From NCBI GenBank assembly GCA_015067845.1, contig SVLT01000003.1, forward strand, positions 1 to 64,000: DNA of 64,000 nucleotides, given 5' to 3'. The position numbers were made by a program, and so were the translations under genes. Source of the DNA: Oscillospiraceae bacterium. Its GTDB lineage: Bacteria > Bacillota > Clostridia > Oscillospirales > Oscillospiraceae. Shown in pieces: positions 57,579-64,000 of the stretch. The number at the start of each line of letters is the position of its first letter. The stretch's first letter is position 1. Under the pieces are notes generated by a model. The model was not told the DNA's origin and made no database searches. It worked only from the letters and a program-made list of their open reading frames with translations.

Positions 57579-59876
57579 ATGGATAAAAAACAGGAAATTC
57601 AGCTTCTGGGAGAGGAAAAGATCCCGAAACTTTTGTTGAAATTCTCCATCCCCTGCGTCGTGGGACTGCTCATCGGCGCATTTTACAACATCGTTGACCA
57701 GATCTTCATCGGCAACAGCGAGCTGGGCTATCTGGGCAACGCCGCCACCGGCGTGTCCTTTCCCATCATCTGCATTGCCAACGCCTTCGCCTGGTGCATC
57801 GGTGACGGCGCGGCGTCCTTTTTGAGCATCTGCTCCGGGCGGAACGACTCCGACCGGGCCCACAAGTGTGTGGGTACGGGCATCACCGTCAGCACGATCA
57901 TCAGCATTCTGCTCGGGGCTGTGTGCCTGATCTTCGCCCAGCCCCTGATGCGGCTGTTTGGCGCGTCCGACCAGACGGAGCAGATGGCTGTGGAGTATTT
58001 TCAGATCATCGCCGCCGCGTTCCCCGTCTATCTGCTGTCCAATGTGATGAACAGCATGATCCGGGCGGACGGCAGTCCCGCCTTTGCCATGATCGCCCTG
58101 TCCACAGGCGCGGTGATCAATGTGATTCTGGACCCCGTCTTTATTTATGTGGCAAAATGGGGCATCGCCGGTGCGGCCTGGGCCACCGCCATCGGACAGA
58201 TCGTGTCCTTTGTGCTGTGCGCGGTGTATTTCATCCGTCCCAAGTGCTTCAAGCTGACGGCGCGGAGCTTCCTACCCAACTGGCCGGTTTTGAAGGAAGT
58301 GGTCTCTCTGGGACTTTCTACCTTCGTGACCCAGATCTCCATTGTGGTCATGGCGTTGGTGTGCAACATGACCCTGGCCCACTACGGCGCGCTGTCCCCC
58401 TACGGCCAGGACATTCCCATTTCCGTGTTCAGCATCCAGACCAAGGTCTACACGGTGGTGGGCAATATCGTCACCGGCATCGTGCTGGGAGGCCAGCCGA
58501 TTTTCGGTTACAACTACGGTGCAGGCAAGCTGGATCGGGTACGGCAGACCTATCGCATTGTGCTGCTGATCTCCATTGCTGTGGGACTGATCGCCACCAC
58601 CATTTTCCAATTCTGGCCGGAGCTGGTGATCAACCTCTTCGGCGCCGGGGACGAGCTGTATATGGAGTTCGCCAAAAAGACCTTCCGCATTTATCTTTCC
58701 CTGGTGACCATCACCGGGCTGACGAAAATGACCACCGTCTTCTTCCAGTCCATCGGCAAGTCCTTCCAGGCAGTCACGGCCTCCCTTGTCCGGGATCTGC
58801 TGTGCTTCACGCTTTTGGCGATCTTCCTGTCCGCCGGTCTGGAGCAGAGCCAGCCGGGTACAGGCATCAACGGAATTCTCTGGGCCGCGCCCATCGCCGA
58901 CGCCGTGGCGGCAGTGGTGATTTTGATTTTGACCGTGACTTTCTTCCGCAAACTGGAAAAAATAAGTGAGGAAACCATGGATCAGAATATAAAACAGCGG
59001 TGGGTCTGCTATTTGGGCATACCGGAGCATTACGAATATGCGCCTGCGGCGCAGCTTGTCAGGAAATACGATCACCCGGATTTTGACGGGGAGCTGTATA
59101 TCCAGGCCAATGGCCCCGGGACTTTTCAGCGGGTATTGTTGCTGCTGCCGAAGAATATCACCGGCCCGGTTCCCGGCGTGGTGGTTCCCTTCTATTTTCC
59201 CGAGGCGATGCTGGGCTTTGAGCCTGACACGGGCGAGCAGCTGCCCCGTTATGAAGGCGTTGAGATGATGCTCCACCTGGTGAAAAAAGGTTATGCTGTG
59301 GCATCCGCGGATGCTTATCACTTAACATATTTGAAAATGAATGAAGACCGAGGAGATTTTTCCCGCTGGATGAAAGCTTCTGCGGCATTGCTGCGGGATC
59401 ATCCCAACTGGACGGGAATGGGCAAGCTGGTGGCAGATACATGGCTTTTGACAGATCTGCTGGCGGCAGATCCCCGGGTGGACGAAAAACGCCTGGGCAT
59501 CGCAGGACATTCCCTGGGCGGCAAGATGGCCTTTTATAACGGCTGTCTGGATGAACGGATACGTGTGATCCTTGCCAGCGATTTCGGTATGGGCTGGGAT
59601 CAATCCAACTGGAATGAGCCTTGGTATTGGGGTCAGCGTTTGCAGGCTTTGAAGGACGAGAGTTTGGATCATTCTTCCTTGTTGGGGATCACCAGCGGCA
59701 AACCCTTTTGCTTGCTGGCAGGCCAGTATGATGATCACCGCAGTTGGGAAATGATGCAGAAAGCGCCCGGATATACACAGGAACGACTGAGGATCGTCAA
59801 CCACGCCACCGGCCATCGCCCTACTTGGGATGCACTGTGCCAGGGTTACGATTTTCTGGATCAATGGCTGAAATAA
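57579..59876 (+). CDS. MATE family efflux transporter fused to an alpha/beta hydrolase
   Basis: 765 aa. The first 455 residues form a complete 12-span MATE transporter (IPKLLLKFSIPCVVGLLIGAFYNIVDQIFIGN start; GGQPIFGYNYGAGK; FFRKLEKI end). Residues about 467-765 form an alpha/beta hydrolase (GAVVVPF-like strand, VADTWLLTDLLAADPRVDEKRLGIAGHSLGG with nucleophile Ser, C-terminal His in NHATGHRP). The join is an A6 run followed by TAA in another frame (58957-58965) and then GAGGAAACC-ATG (58977); losing one A would split it into two genes. It is controlled by the purine riboswitch. Start after AAAGGAGG. Confidence 0.85.
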   Translation: MDKKQEIQLLGEEKIPKLLLKFSIPCVVGLLIGAFYNIVDQIFIGNSELGYLGNAATGVSFPIICIANAFAWCIGDGAASFLSICSGRNDSDRAHKCVGTGITVSTIISILLGAVCLIFAQPLMRLFGASDQTEQMAVEYFQIIAAAFPVYLLSNVMNSMIRADGSPAFAMIALSTGAVINVILDPVFIYVAKWGIAGAAWATAIGQIVSFVLCAVYFIRPKCFKLTARSFLPNWPVLKEVVSLGLSTFVTQISIVVMALVCNMTLAHYGALSPYGQDIPISVFSIQTKVYTVVGNIVTGIVLGGQPIFGYNYGAGKLDRVRQTYRIVLLISIAVGLIATTIFQFWPELVINLFGAGDELYMEFAKKTFRIYLSLVTITGLTKMTTVFFQSIGKSFQAVTASLVRDLLCFTLLAIFLSAGLEQSQPGTGINGILWAAPIADAVAAVVILILTVTFFRKLEKISEETMDQNIKQRWVCYLGIPEHYEYAPAAQLVRKYDHPDFDGELYIQANGPGTFQRVLLLLPKNITGPVPGVVVPFYFPEAMLGFEPDTGEQLPRYEGVEMMLHLVKKGYAVASADAYHLTYLKMNEDRGDFSRWMKASAALLRDHPNWTGMGKLVADTWLLTDLLAADPRVDEKRLGIAGHSLGGKMAFYNGCLDERIRVILASDFGMGWDQSNWNEPWYWGQRLQALKDESLDHSSLLGITSGKPFCLLAGQYDDHRSWEMMQKAPGYTQERLRIVNHATGHRPTWDALCQGYDFLDQWLK

Positions 59877-59902
59877 AAGACCGGCTTTTGCCGGTCTTTT
59901 TT
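59875..59902 (+). terminator. Terminator of the MATE-hydrolase gene
   Basis: AAAAGACCGGC, TTTT loop, GCCGGTCTTTTTT. The same hairpin recurs at 61807-61834. Confidence 0.93.
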
Positions 59903-59922
59903 GCGCAAACGGCAAGGGTGTA

Positions 59923-59952
59923 TTGACAAATATTACAGTATACAGATATAAT
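59923..59952 (+). promoter_or_regulatory. Sigma-A promoter of the repeat lipoprotein
   Basis: TTGACA (59923-59928), 18-bp spacer, TATAAT (59947-59952), 55 bases before the start. Confidence 0.85.
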
Positions 59953-60006
59953 AAGTATGAAGATTTGGGAAAAATGTCTTATTCTGTTCAATTTGGGAGG
60001 TAACCT

Positions 60007-61800
60007 ATGTTAAAACGATGGATTCTATTTTTAACTGCTGTAACCATGACCGTTATCCTGGTTGCCTGCAATGCGACTCCGCAAAACGACTCCGCACCAA
60101 CGGACAGTGAAGGCGGCATTTCTGACACCACACATACCCACGCATTTACTCAGCAGAAGAGCGATGGCGAGTCCCATTGGAAGGAATGCAGCTGCGGAGA
60201 AAAGGAAAGCTCTGCATCCCATGCCTTTGGAGATTGGACGGTAACACAGGAAGCAACAGAAACTACCGACGGAAGTAAGTGCCGCACCTGTTCGGAGTGT
60301 GGCTACGAGGAAACACAAGTCATTCCCGGCACCGCCCATACCCACGCATTTACCCAGCAGAAGAGCGATGGCGAGTCCCATTGGAAGGAATGTAGCTGCG
60401 GACAAAAGGAAAGCCCTGCAAACCATAGCTTTGGAGATTGGACGGTAACAAAAGAGGCAACGGCCTCTGCCGATGGCAGCAAATACCGCACCTGTTCGGA
60501 GTGTGGCTACGAGGAAACGCAGGTCATACCTGCCACCACCCACACCCATACATTCGGCAGTTGGAAAAGCAATTCCGGCTTCCACTGGAAGGAATGCAGC
60601 TGCGGACAAAAGGAAAGCTCCGCAAGCCATAGCTTTGGAGATTGGACAGTAACGAAAGAGGCGACGGCTTCTTCTGAGGGCAGCAGATACCGCGTTTGCT
60701 CTGTGTGCGGCTACAAAGAAACCGAAAAGATACCCATGACGGCCCATACCCATACCTTCAAGAGAACCTCCGCAGGTTTGAAGAAGGGAAAATGCGACAT
60801 CTGCGGAGCAAAGATGCCGATCTATAATTTGGGTACGGAAATCTACGACAGACCCGGCGAAAATCTTTGGCTTGTCATAAACGACAACGGCTCCGGCGAT
60901 TGGTACTACGAGGCAGAGGTAAATGCAACTGTTGAGGATTACTGCAATGCTGAGTTTGCGAACAATTATTCCAGCTACCGTTATCCCATCATGGAGTTCA
61001 AAGTGTTTGACGGTGAGGCAGACCATCGGTATGTGCTTATCTTCTACATTGAGGACGGAGAACTCAAGCATATCATCCCCTCTGATCCCAATTGGGACGG
61101 GGTGGTCCCGGAGAATGTGGTCGATCCCAAGGAAATATTCTGCAGCGACGGCAGCCTGCGCAGCACCTATGAAGCCACCGCATGGTCCGACTATGTCATT
61201 ACCACGGGTACGACCACCCTGGGCGGCAAAACGGAAGAGTATACCGTAACTCTTTCTATGCACACCCCACGCTCCAAGCGCTTCTGGGAGATCAACCGAA
61301 GCGGCCCCACCTTCTACACATACTATACGACCAGTTTTTTGGCTCCCTTCCAAAAGCTGGAGAATAACTCCTCTGCTTTGCAAAACACAGTTCACTACAA
61401 CGCAAGCGGTGATTTTTACACAGTCTCTGCTTACACGGAAAAATACTATCAGGCACCGGATGTTTACGATCTTTATTACTATCAGAACAGCGGCCTGTTG
61501 TCCACGATTACAGCCGGTTATAGTCCGATGTATTACCTGTATGCGGATATGACCTGCGAAAAGATCAATTCCACAAGTGCGCCACTCTCGAAGGAAATCT
61601 ATCAGGGTTTGCCCTACGGACTTGAGTTTACCTTGATGTCTGATAACCCCAACGAGGTGGTGACCTACAAATTCGTAGTGGATCATCCCGAATTCCGCAA
61701 TATTACCGAAGCCTACAAAACAGTCAATACAAAGCACAAGCTTTATCTGGTGAAAAACGGCTCCGGCGGATATACGCTGACGGAGACCCGCCCCACCTGA
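60007..61800 (+). CDS. Repeat-containing surface lipoprotein
   Basis: 597 aa. Lipoprotein signal MLKRWILFLTAVTMTVILVAC (Cys21). Three tandem units of about 65 residues (about 43-107, 111-173, 176-238) and a partial fourth. Each has HTHxF, HWKECSCGxKES, FGDWTVTxEAT, and (R/C)xCSxCGYxETxxIP with conserved His and Cys, possibly metal-binding. The C-terminal region (about 270-597) is a beta-rich globular domain (YNLGTEIYDRPGENLWLVINDNGSGDWYYEAEV...) of unknown family. Such His/Cys repeats occur in Clostridia surface proteins. AT-richer than its neighbours. RBS GGGAGGTAACC. Confidence 0.85.
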   Translation: MLKRWILFLTAVTMTVILVACNATPQNDSAPTDSEGGISDTTHTHAFTQQKSDGESHWKECSCGEKESSASHAFGDWTVTQEATETTDGSKCRTCSECGYEETQVIPGTAHTHAFTQQKSDGESHWKECSCGQKESPANHSFGDWTVTKEATASADGSKYRTCSECGYEETQVIPATTHTHTFGSWKSNSGFHWKECSCGQKESSASHSFGDWTVTKEATASSEGSRYRVCSVCGYKETEKIPMTAHTHTFKRTSAGLKKGKCDICGAKMPIYNLGTEIYDRPGENLWLVINDNGSGDWYYEAEVNATVEDYCNAEFANNYSSYRYPIMEFKVFDGEADHRYVLIFYIEDGELKHIIPSDPNWDGVVPENVVDPKEIFCSDGSLRSTYEATAWSDYVITTGTTTLGGKTEEYTVTLSMHTPRSKRFWEINRSGPTFYTYYTTSFLAPFQKLENNSSALQNTVHYNASGDFYTVSAYTEKYYQAPDVYDLYYYQNSGLLSTITAGYSPMYYLYADMTCEKINSTSAPLSKEIYQGLPYGLEFTLMSDNPNEVVTYKFVVDHPEFRNITEAYKTVNTKHKLYLVKNGSGGYTLTETRPT

Positions 61801-61806
61801 GCAAAT

Positions 61807-61834
61807 AAAAAGACCGGCTTTTGCCGGTCTTTTT
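61807..61834 (+). terminator. Terminator of the lipoprotein gene
   Basis: AAAAAGACCGGCTTTTGCC with GGTCTTTTT, near-identical to the terminator at 59875-59902, so the lipoprotein gene is flanked by two copies of one hairpin. Confidence 0.92.
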
Positions 61835-61837
61835 CAT

Positions 61838-61958
61838 TGGTGCGGATAGCAGGACTCGATTTGCATTTTCACCCATGGCGAAAATTATGGTGTCGCCGGG
61901 GTGGGACCCGGCGAGCAACAGTCCACCGGACTGTTGCATTTAGATCGGTTCGAGTCCT
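61838..61958. repeat. tRNA-Leu 3'-end duplicate and inverted-repeat segment
   Basis: 61838-61859 is identical over 22 bases to the 3' end of the downstream tRNA-Leu gene (62007-62028). AGGACTCGA (61851-61859) recurs inverted as TCGAGTCCT (61950-61958), and GGTTCGAGTCCTTCTCTAC resembles the T-arm and acceptor of another tRNA. Two perfect palindromic arms lie between (CGCCGGG/CCCGGCG and GCAACAGTCC/GGACTGTTGC). Confidence 0.7.
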
Positions 61959-61970
61959 TCTCTACAAAGA

Positions 61971-62004
61971 TAAAAAGGGTTATCCCCAATGGGATAACCC
62001 TTTT
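61971..62004 (-). terminator. Terminator of tRNA-Leu
   Basis: On the minus strand AAAAGGGTTATCCC, loop ATT, GGGGATAACCCTTTTTA, directly after the tRNA 3' CCA. Confidence 0.9.
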
Positions 62005-62006
62005 CA

Positions 62007-62089
62007 TGGTGCGGATAGCAGGACTCGAACCTGTACGATCGCTCATTGGAACCTAAATCCAACGTGTCTACCAATTCCACCATATCCGC
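62007..62089 (-). tRNA. tRNA-Leu (anticodon UAG)
   Basis: Minus strand. Acceptor GCGGATA pairs with TATCCGC; D-arm GGTGGAATTGGTAGACAC; anticodon stem-loop TTGGA-TTTAGGT-TCCAA with anticodon TAG; a long variable arm (GAGCGATCG...), as in class II tRNAs; T-arm CAGGTTCGAGTCCTG; discriminator A and encoded CCA. Reads CUA and related Leu codons. Confidence 0.95.
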
Positions 62090-62105
62090 AAATATACATT
62101 GACAA

Positions 62106-62354
62106 TTATATAAATATAAAGATTAGTTTAAGTCCGAAAAAAATAAAGCAAAAGATTGAGTGTGGGCGTTCCTTTTCCCAGTGTACGATACCCAATAATA
62201 ACCATCCAACGCAAAAAATAACATCCAAAAGAAGATCTATACCCGTCAGAATATCCATAACATCGAGGATAGTAAGGGTAATACCTACAATCAAACACAG
62301 AATCAACGCAATAAAGGCAACTTTACTAAGCATTGCCGTTTCTTTTCGTTCCAT
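62106..62354 (-). CDS. Small membrane protein
   Basis: 82 aa. The start at 62354 follows GGGAGGTATCTGCA; a longer frame upstream lacks a good RBS. Three hydrophobic segments (about 8-28, 32-53, 66-82), ending in a very hydrophobic IFCFIFFGLKLIFIFI. No family recognised. It sits 16 bases upstream of the tRNA-Leu gene on the same strand, so a shared transcript is possible. Confidence 0.65.
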   Translation of the reverse strand: MERKETAMLSKVAFIALILCLIVGITLTILDVMDILTGIDLLLDVIFCVGWLLLGIVHWEKERPHSIFCFIFFGLKLIFIFI

Positions 62355-62477
62355 TGCAGATACCTCCCACAATATTCTATGAGTTGACGTCGTTGCATTT
62401 TCACCTAATTCCTGCCTGCATATTTTACCATGCAGGAAAATTTTTGTCAATGTTCCGTTGGCGTGGGCGAAAAGTGC

Positions 62478-62506
62478 TTGACATTCTTCCTTTCCACAGG
62501 TACAAT
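62478..62506 (+). promoter_or_regulatory. rny: Sigma-A promoter, probably for rny
   Basis: TTGACA (62478-62483), 17-bp spacer, TACAAT (62501-62506). A plus-strand transcript from here would pass through the family A repeat before reaching rny, giving a leader of about 350 bases. Confidence 0.75.
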
Positions 62507-62644
62507 AGTACTCGGTATAGTGTACGCTGGGTAAGACTGGCGTTTCATTCATAACCGGCATAAGCCGGGTCAAGCGTTTTGCGCCTCATGGCGTTGTTTG
62601 TTAGAGTTTACAGGCCCTGCATATCACGCACAATGTGACAGTGC

Positions 62645-62766
62645 TGTCATTCCGAGGCCCAACGGGCCGTGGGAATCTCCCAGTACGATGTTTGTTGCTG
62701 CATACCGTATCGATGAACGGAAGCAGGAGATTGCCACGTCGGACTTCGTCCTCCTCGCAATGACAT
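62645..62766. repeat. Intergenic repeat, family A
   Basis: Starts TGTCATTCCGAGGCCCAACG and ends TCCTCGCAATGACATCCG. Located in the rny leader region. Confidence 0.75.
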
Positions 62767-62866
62767 CCGTGAATAAAAGGGTTGCTACACAATCACAAAT
62801 TGCACATGGGACCATTGCGCCCACCCCGTTGGCTTTTGCCAATCTAGTAAGGAGGTGCGCATAGAG

Positions 62867-64000
62867 ATGATGGAATTGTATCTCGCAATCATTCTGATCG
62901 TCGCTGGTTCTGCCTTGGGTTTGGGTGTCGGCTTTGGTTTCGGCATCGTTTACCGCAAAAAGGTTGCTGAACGGGAGATCGGCTCTGCGGAGGCAGAGGC
63001 TACCCGTCTGATCAATGAAGCCATCCGCAGCGGTGAGAGCCGCAAGAAGGAAATGCTTCTGGAAGCCAAAGACGAAATCCATAGATCTCGCACAGAGTAC
63101 GAAAAAGAAGTCAAAGAGCGCCGTGCGGAGCTGAGCAAAACTGAGCGCCGTTTGGAGCAAAAGGAAGTCGCTCTGGATAAAAAGAGCGAAGCCTTTGAAA
63201 AGAAGGAAGAAGAACTGGCAGCCAAGCTGCAAAAGGTGGCAGAAGCACAATCTGAGGTGGATGCCATCAAGGCTTCCCAGGTCAAGACCCTGGAGATCAT
63301 CTCCGGTCTGTCCCAGGAGCAGGCAAAGCAGCACTTGCTGCAAAGCGTGGAGGAGGAAGTCCGCCACGAGACCGCAGTCAAGATCAAGGAGATCGAGCAG
63401 CAGATGAAGGACGAGGCCGACGAAAAGGCCCGGGAGATCCTCTCCATCGCCATTCAGCGCTGCGCTGCCGACCATGCCGCCGAGGCTACCGTTTCCGTTG
63501 TGGCTCTGCCCAACGACGAAATGAAGGGCCGCATCATCGGCCGTGAGGGCCGGAACATCCGCACCTTGGAGACCATCACCGGTGTGGATCTGATCATTGA
63601 CGATACCCCCGAGGCTATCACTGTCAGCTCCTTTGATCCGGTGCGCCGGGAGATCGCCCGTCTGGCACTGGAAAAGCTGATCGTCGACGGTCGTATCCAC
63701 CCCACCCGCATCGAGGACATGGTGGAAAAGAGCCGCAAGGAAGTGGACCGCACCATCCGCGAAGAGGGCGAGCGCGCCTGCTACGAGGCCGGTGTGCATA
63801 ACCTGAACCCCGAGCTGGTGAAGATCCTGGGCCGTCAGAAGTACCGTACTTCCTACGGTCAGAATGTGCTGAATCACTCCATGGAGGTTGCCCACATCGC
63901 CGGTCTGATGGCCGCGGAGCTGGGCGTGGATGTGGCTCTGGCCAAGCGCGCAGGTCTGCTGCATGACCTGGGCAAGTCCATCGACCATGAGGTTGAGGGC
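62867..64000 (+). CDS. rny: Ribonuclease Y, partial (runs off the window end)
   Basis: About 378 of the usual 510-520 residues are in the window; there is no stop codon. N-terminal membrane anchor (about 3-27, rich in Gly: GLGVGFGFG), long charged coiled coil (about 30-190), KH domain with [15 protein letters not shown] (about 222-236), and the beginning of the HD domain ([17 protein letters not shown]...HDLGKS). Membrane-bound endoribonuclease that starts mRNA decay in Firmicutes. RBS AAGGAGG; ATG 62867 or 62870. Confidence 0.95.
   Translation, partial: MMELYLAIILIVAGSALGLGVGFGFGIVYRKKVAEREIGSAEAEATRLINEAIRSGESRKKEMLLEAKDEIHRSRTEYEKEVKERRAELSKTERRLEQKEVALDKKSEAFEKKEEELAAKLQKVAEAQSEVDAIKASQVKTLEIISGLSQEQAKQHLLQSVEEEVRHETAVKIKEIEQQMKDEADEKAREILSIAIQRCAADHAAEATVSVVALPNDEMKGRIIGREGRNIRTLETITGVDLIIDDTPEAITVSSFDPVRREIARLALEKLIVDGRIHPTRIEDMVEKSRKEVDRTIREEGERACYEAGVHNLNPELVKILGRQKYRTSYGQNVLNHSMEVAHIAGLMAAELGVDVALAKRAGLLHDLGKSIDHEVEG

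Noticed and set aside
62355..62573. N-terminal extension of the small membrane protein (longer frame from 62573)
   Set aside because: Strong RBS and a natural start occur at 62354; the extension overlaps the plus-strand promoter and lacks an RBS.
1411..62766. Repeats considered as CRISPR arrays
   Set aside because: Copies are dispersed one per gap, long and palindromic, with no regular spacers and no cas genes.
62624..63988. Minus-strand frame opposite rny
   Set aside because: RNase Y is clear on the plus strand and remains open to the window end; the antisense product is a shadow that also runs through a repeat.

Overview
This window is a stretch of a moderately GC-rich, spore-forming gut-type member of the Clostridia, most likely Oscillospirales (Oscillospiraceae/Ruminococcaceae-like). 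The evidence is: SpoIIP, an uninterrupted sigma-K gene, RqcH/NFACT next to Mini-RNase III, ruvC-ruvA-ruvB, DegV, RNase Y, Firmicutes-type ribosome binding sites (AGGAGG), and dense families of intergenic palindromic repeats. There is no phage, IS transposase or CRISPR array. The window is mostly chromosomal housekeeping genes with a few metabolic operons.

Layout. 1-9.3 kb (minus strand): malic enzyme, then an operon of small 3-TM PQ-loop-like protein, Gfo/Idh oxidoreductase, an 858-aa FMN/FAD/Fe-S fusion reductase, an SDR dehydrogenase and an Ldh2-family dehydrogenase. Upstream of it are a NagB-like protein and a creatininase-family hydrolase. 9.6-12.5 kb (minus): an SPFH/NfeD membrane operon with two tiny proteins, then DegV. 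12.8-21.5 kb (plus): CDF transporter, Mini-RNase III, RqcH, a 59-aa membrane protein coupled to ruvC, ruvA, ruvB, a double zinc-ribbon protein and a DUF2207 membrane protein. 21.6-29.3 kb (minus): aminotransferase, two acyltransferase-fold proteins, and a glycerol-3-phosphate operon (glpP, glpA-like, FAD oxidoreductase, DUF1667, HAD-IIA phosphatase) with a terminator hairpin between glpP and glpA that is the natural target of GlpP antitermination. 29.3-32.9 kb (plus): a one-carbon block of fchA, folD and then a ZTP (pfl) riboswitch with its own terminator in front of a DUF1576 membrane protein.

32.9-41.5 kb (plus): zinc-ribbon membrane protein with queH, THUMP methyltransferase with a lipid kinase and thiamine pyrophosphokinase, a CtpE-type P-ATPase, and an ADP-ribosylglycohydrolase-fold protein lacking the metal-binding aspartates. 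41.5-50.3 kb: short operons on both strands (udk, DEDDh exonuclease, CYTH phosphatase, NodB deacetylase, dCMP deaminase, a tiny zinc-ribbon/coil/sigma-region-4 cluster, XRE regulator, tadA, spoIIP, DUF421-DUF4363). 50.5-56.2 kb (plus): secA, a DUF559 endonuclease-like protein, pgeF and an orphan solute-binding lipoprotein. 56.4-64 kb: a Cys-rich mini-protein and sigK (minus); a purine-type riboswitch controlling a MATE transporter fused to an alpha/beta hydrolase; a repeat-containing lipoprotein; tRNA-Leu(UAG) with a duplicated 3' end nearby; a small membrane protein; and the start of rny, cut by the window end.

Most interesting signals: (i) a ZTP riboswitch in front of a DUF1576 membrane protein of unknown function, pointing to a folate/purine-linked transport role; (ii) a purine riboswitch whose terminator competes with the aptamer (predicted ON switch) in front of a MATE-hydrolase fusion whose junction is an A6 tract that could be a frameshift point; (iii) FolD lacking the cyclohydrolase lysine beside a dedicated cyclohydrolase; (iv) an FMN/FAD fusion reductase lacking the dihydropyrimidine dehydrogenase catalytic cysteine. 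All calls come from reading the sequence; no database search was run.
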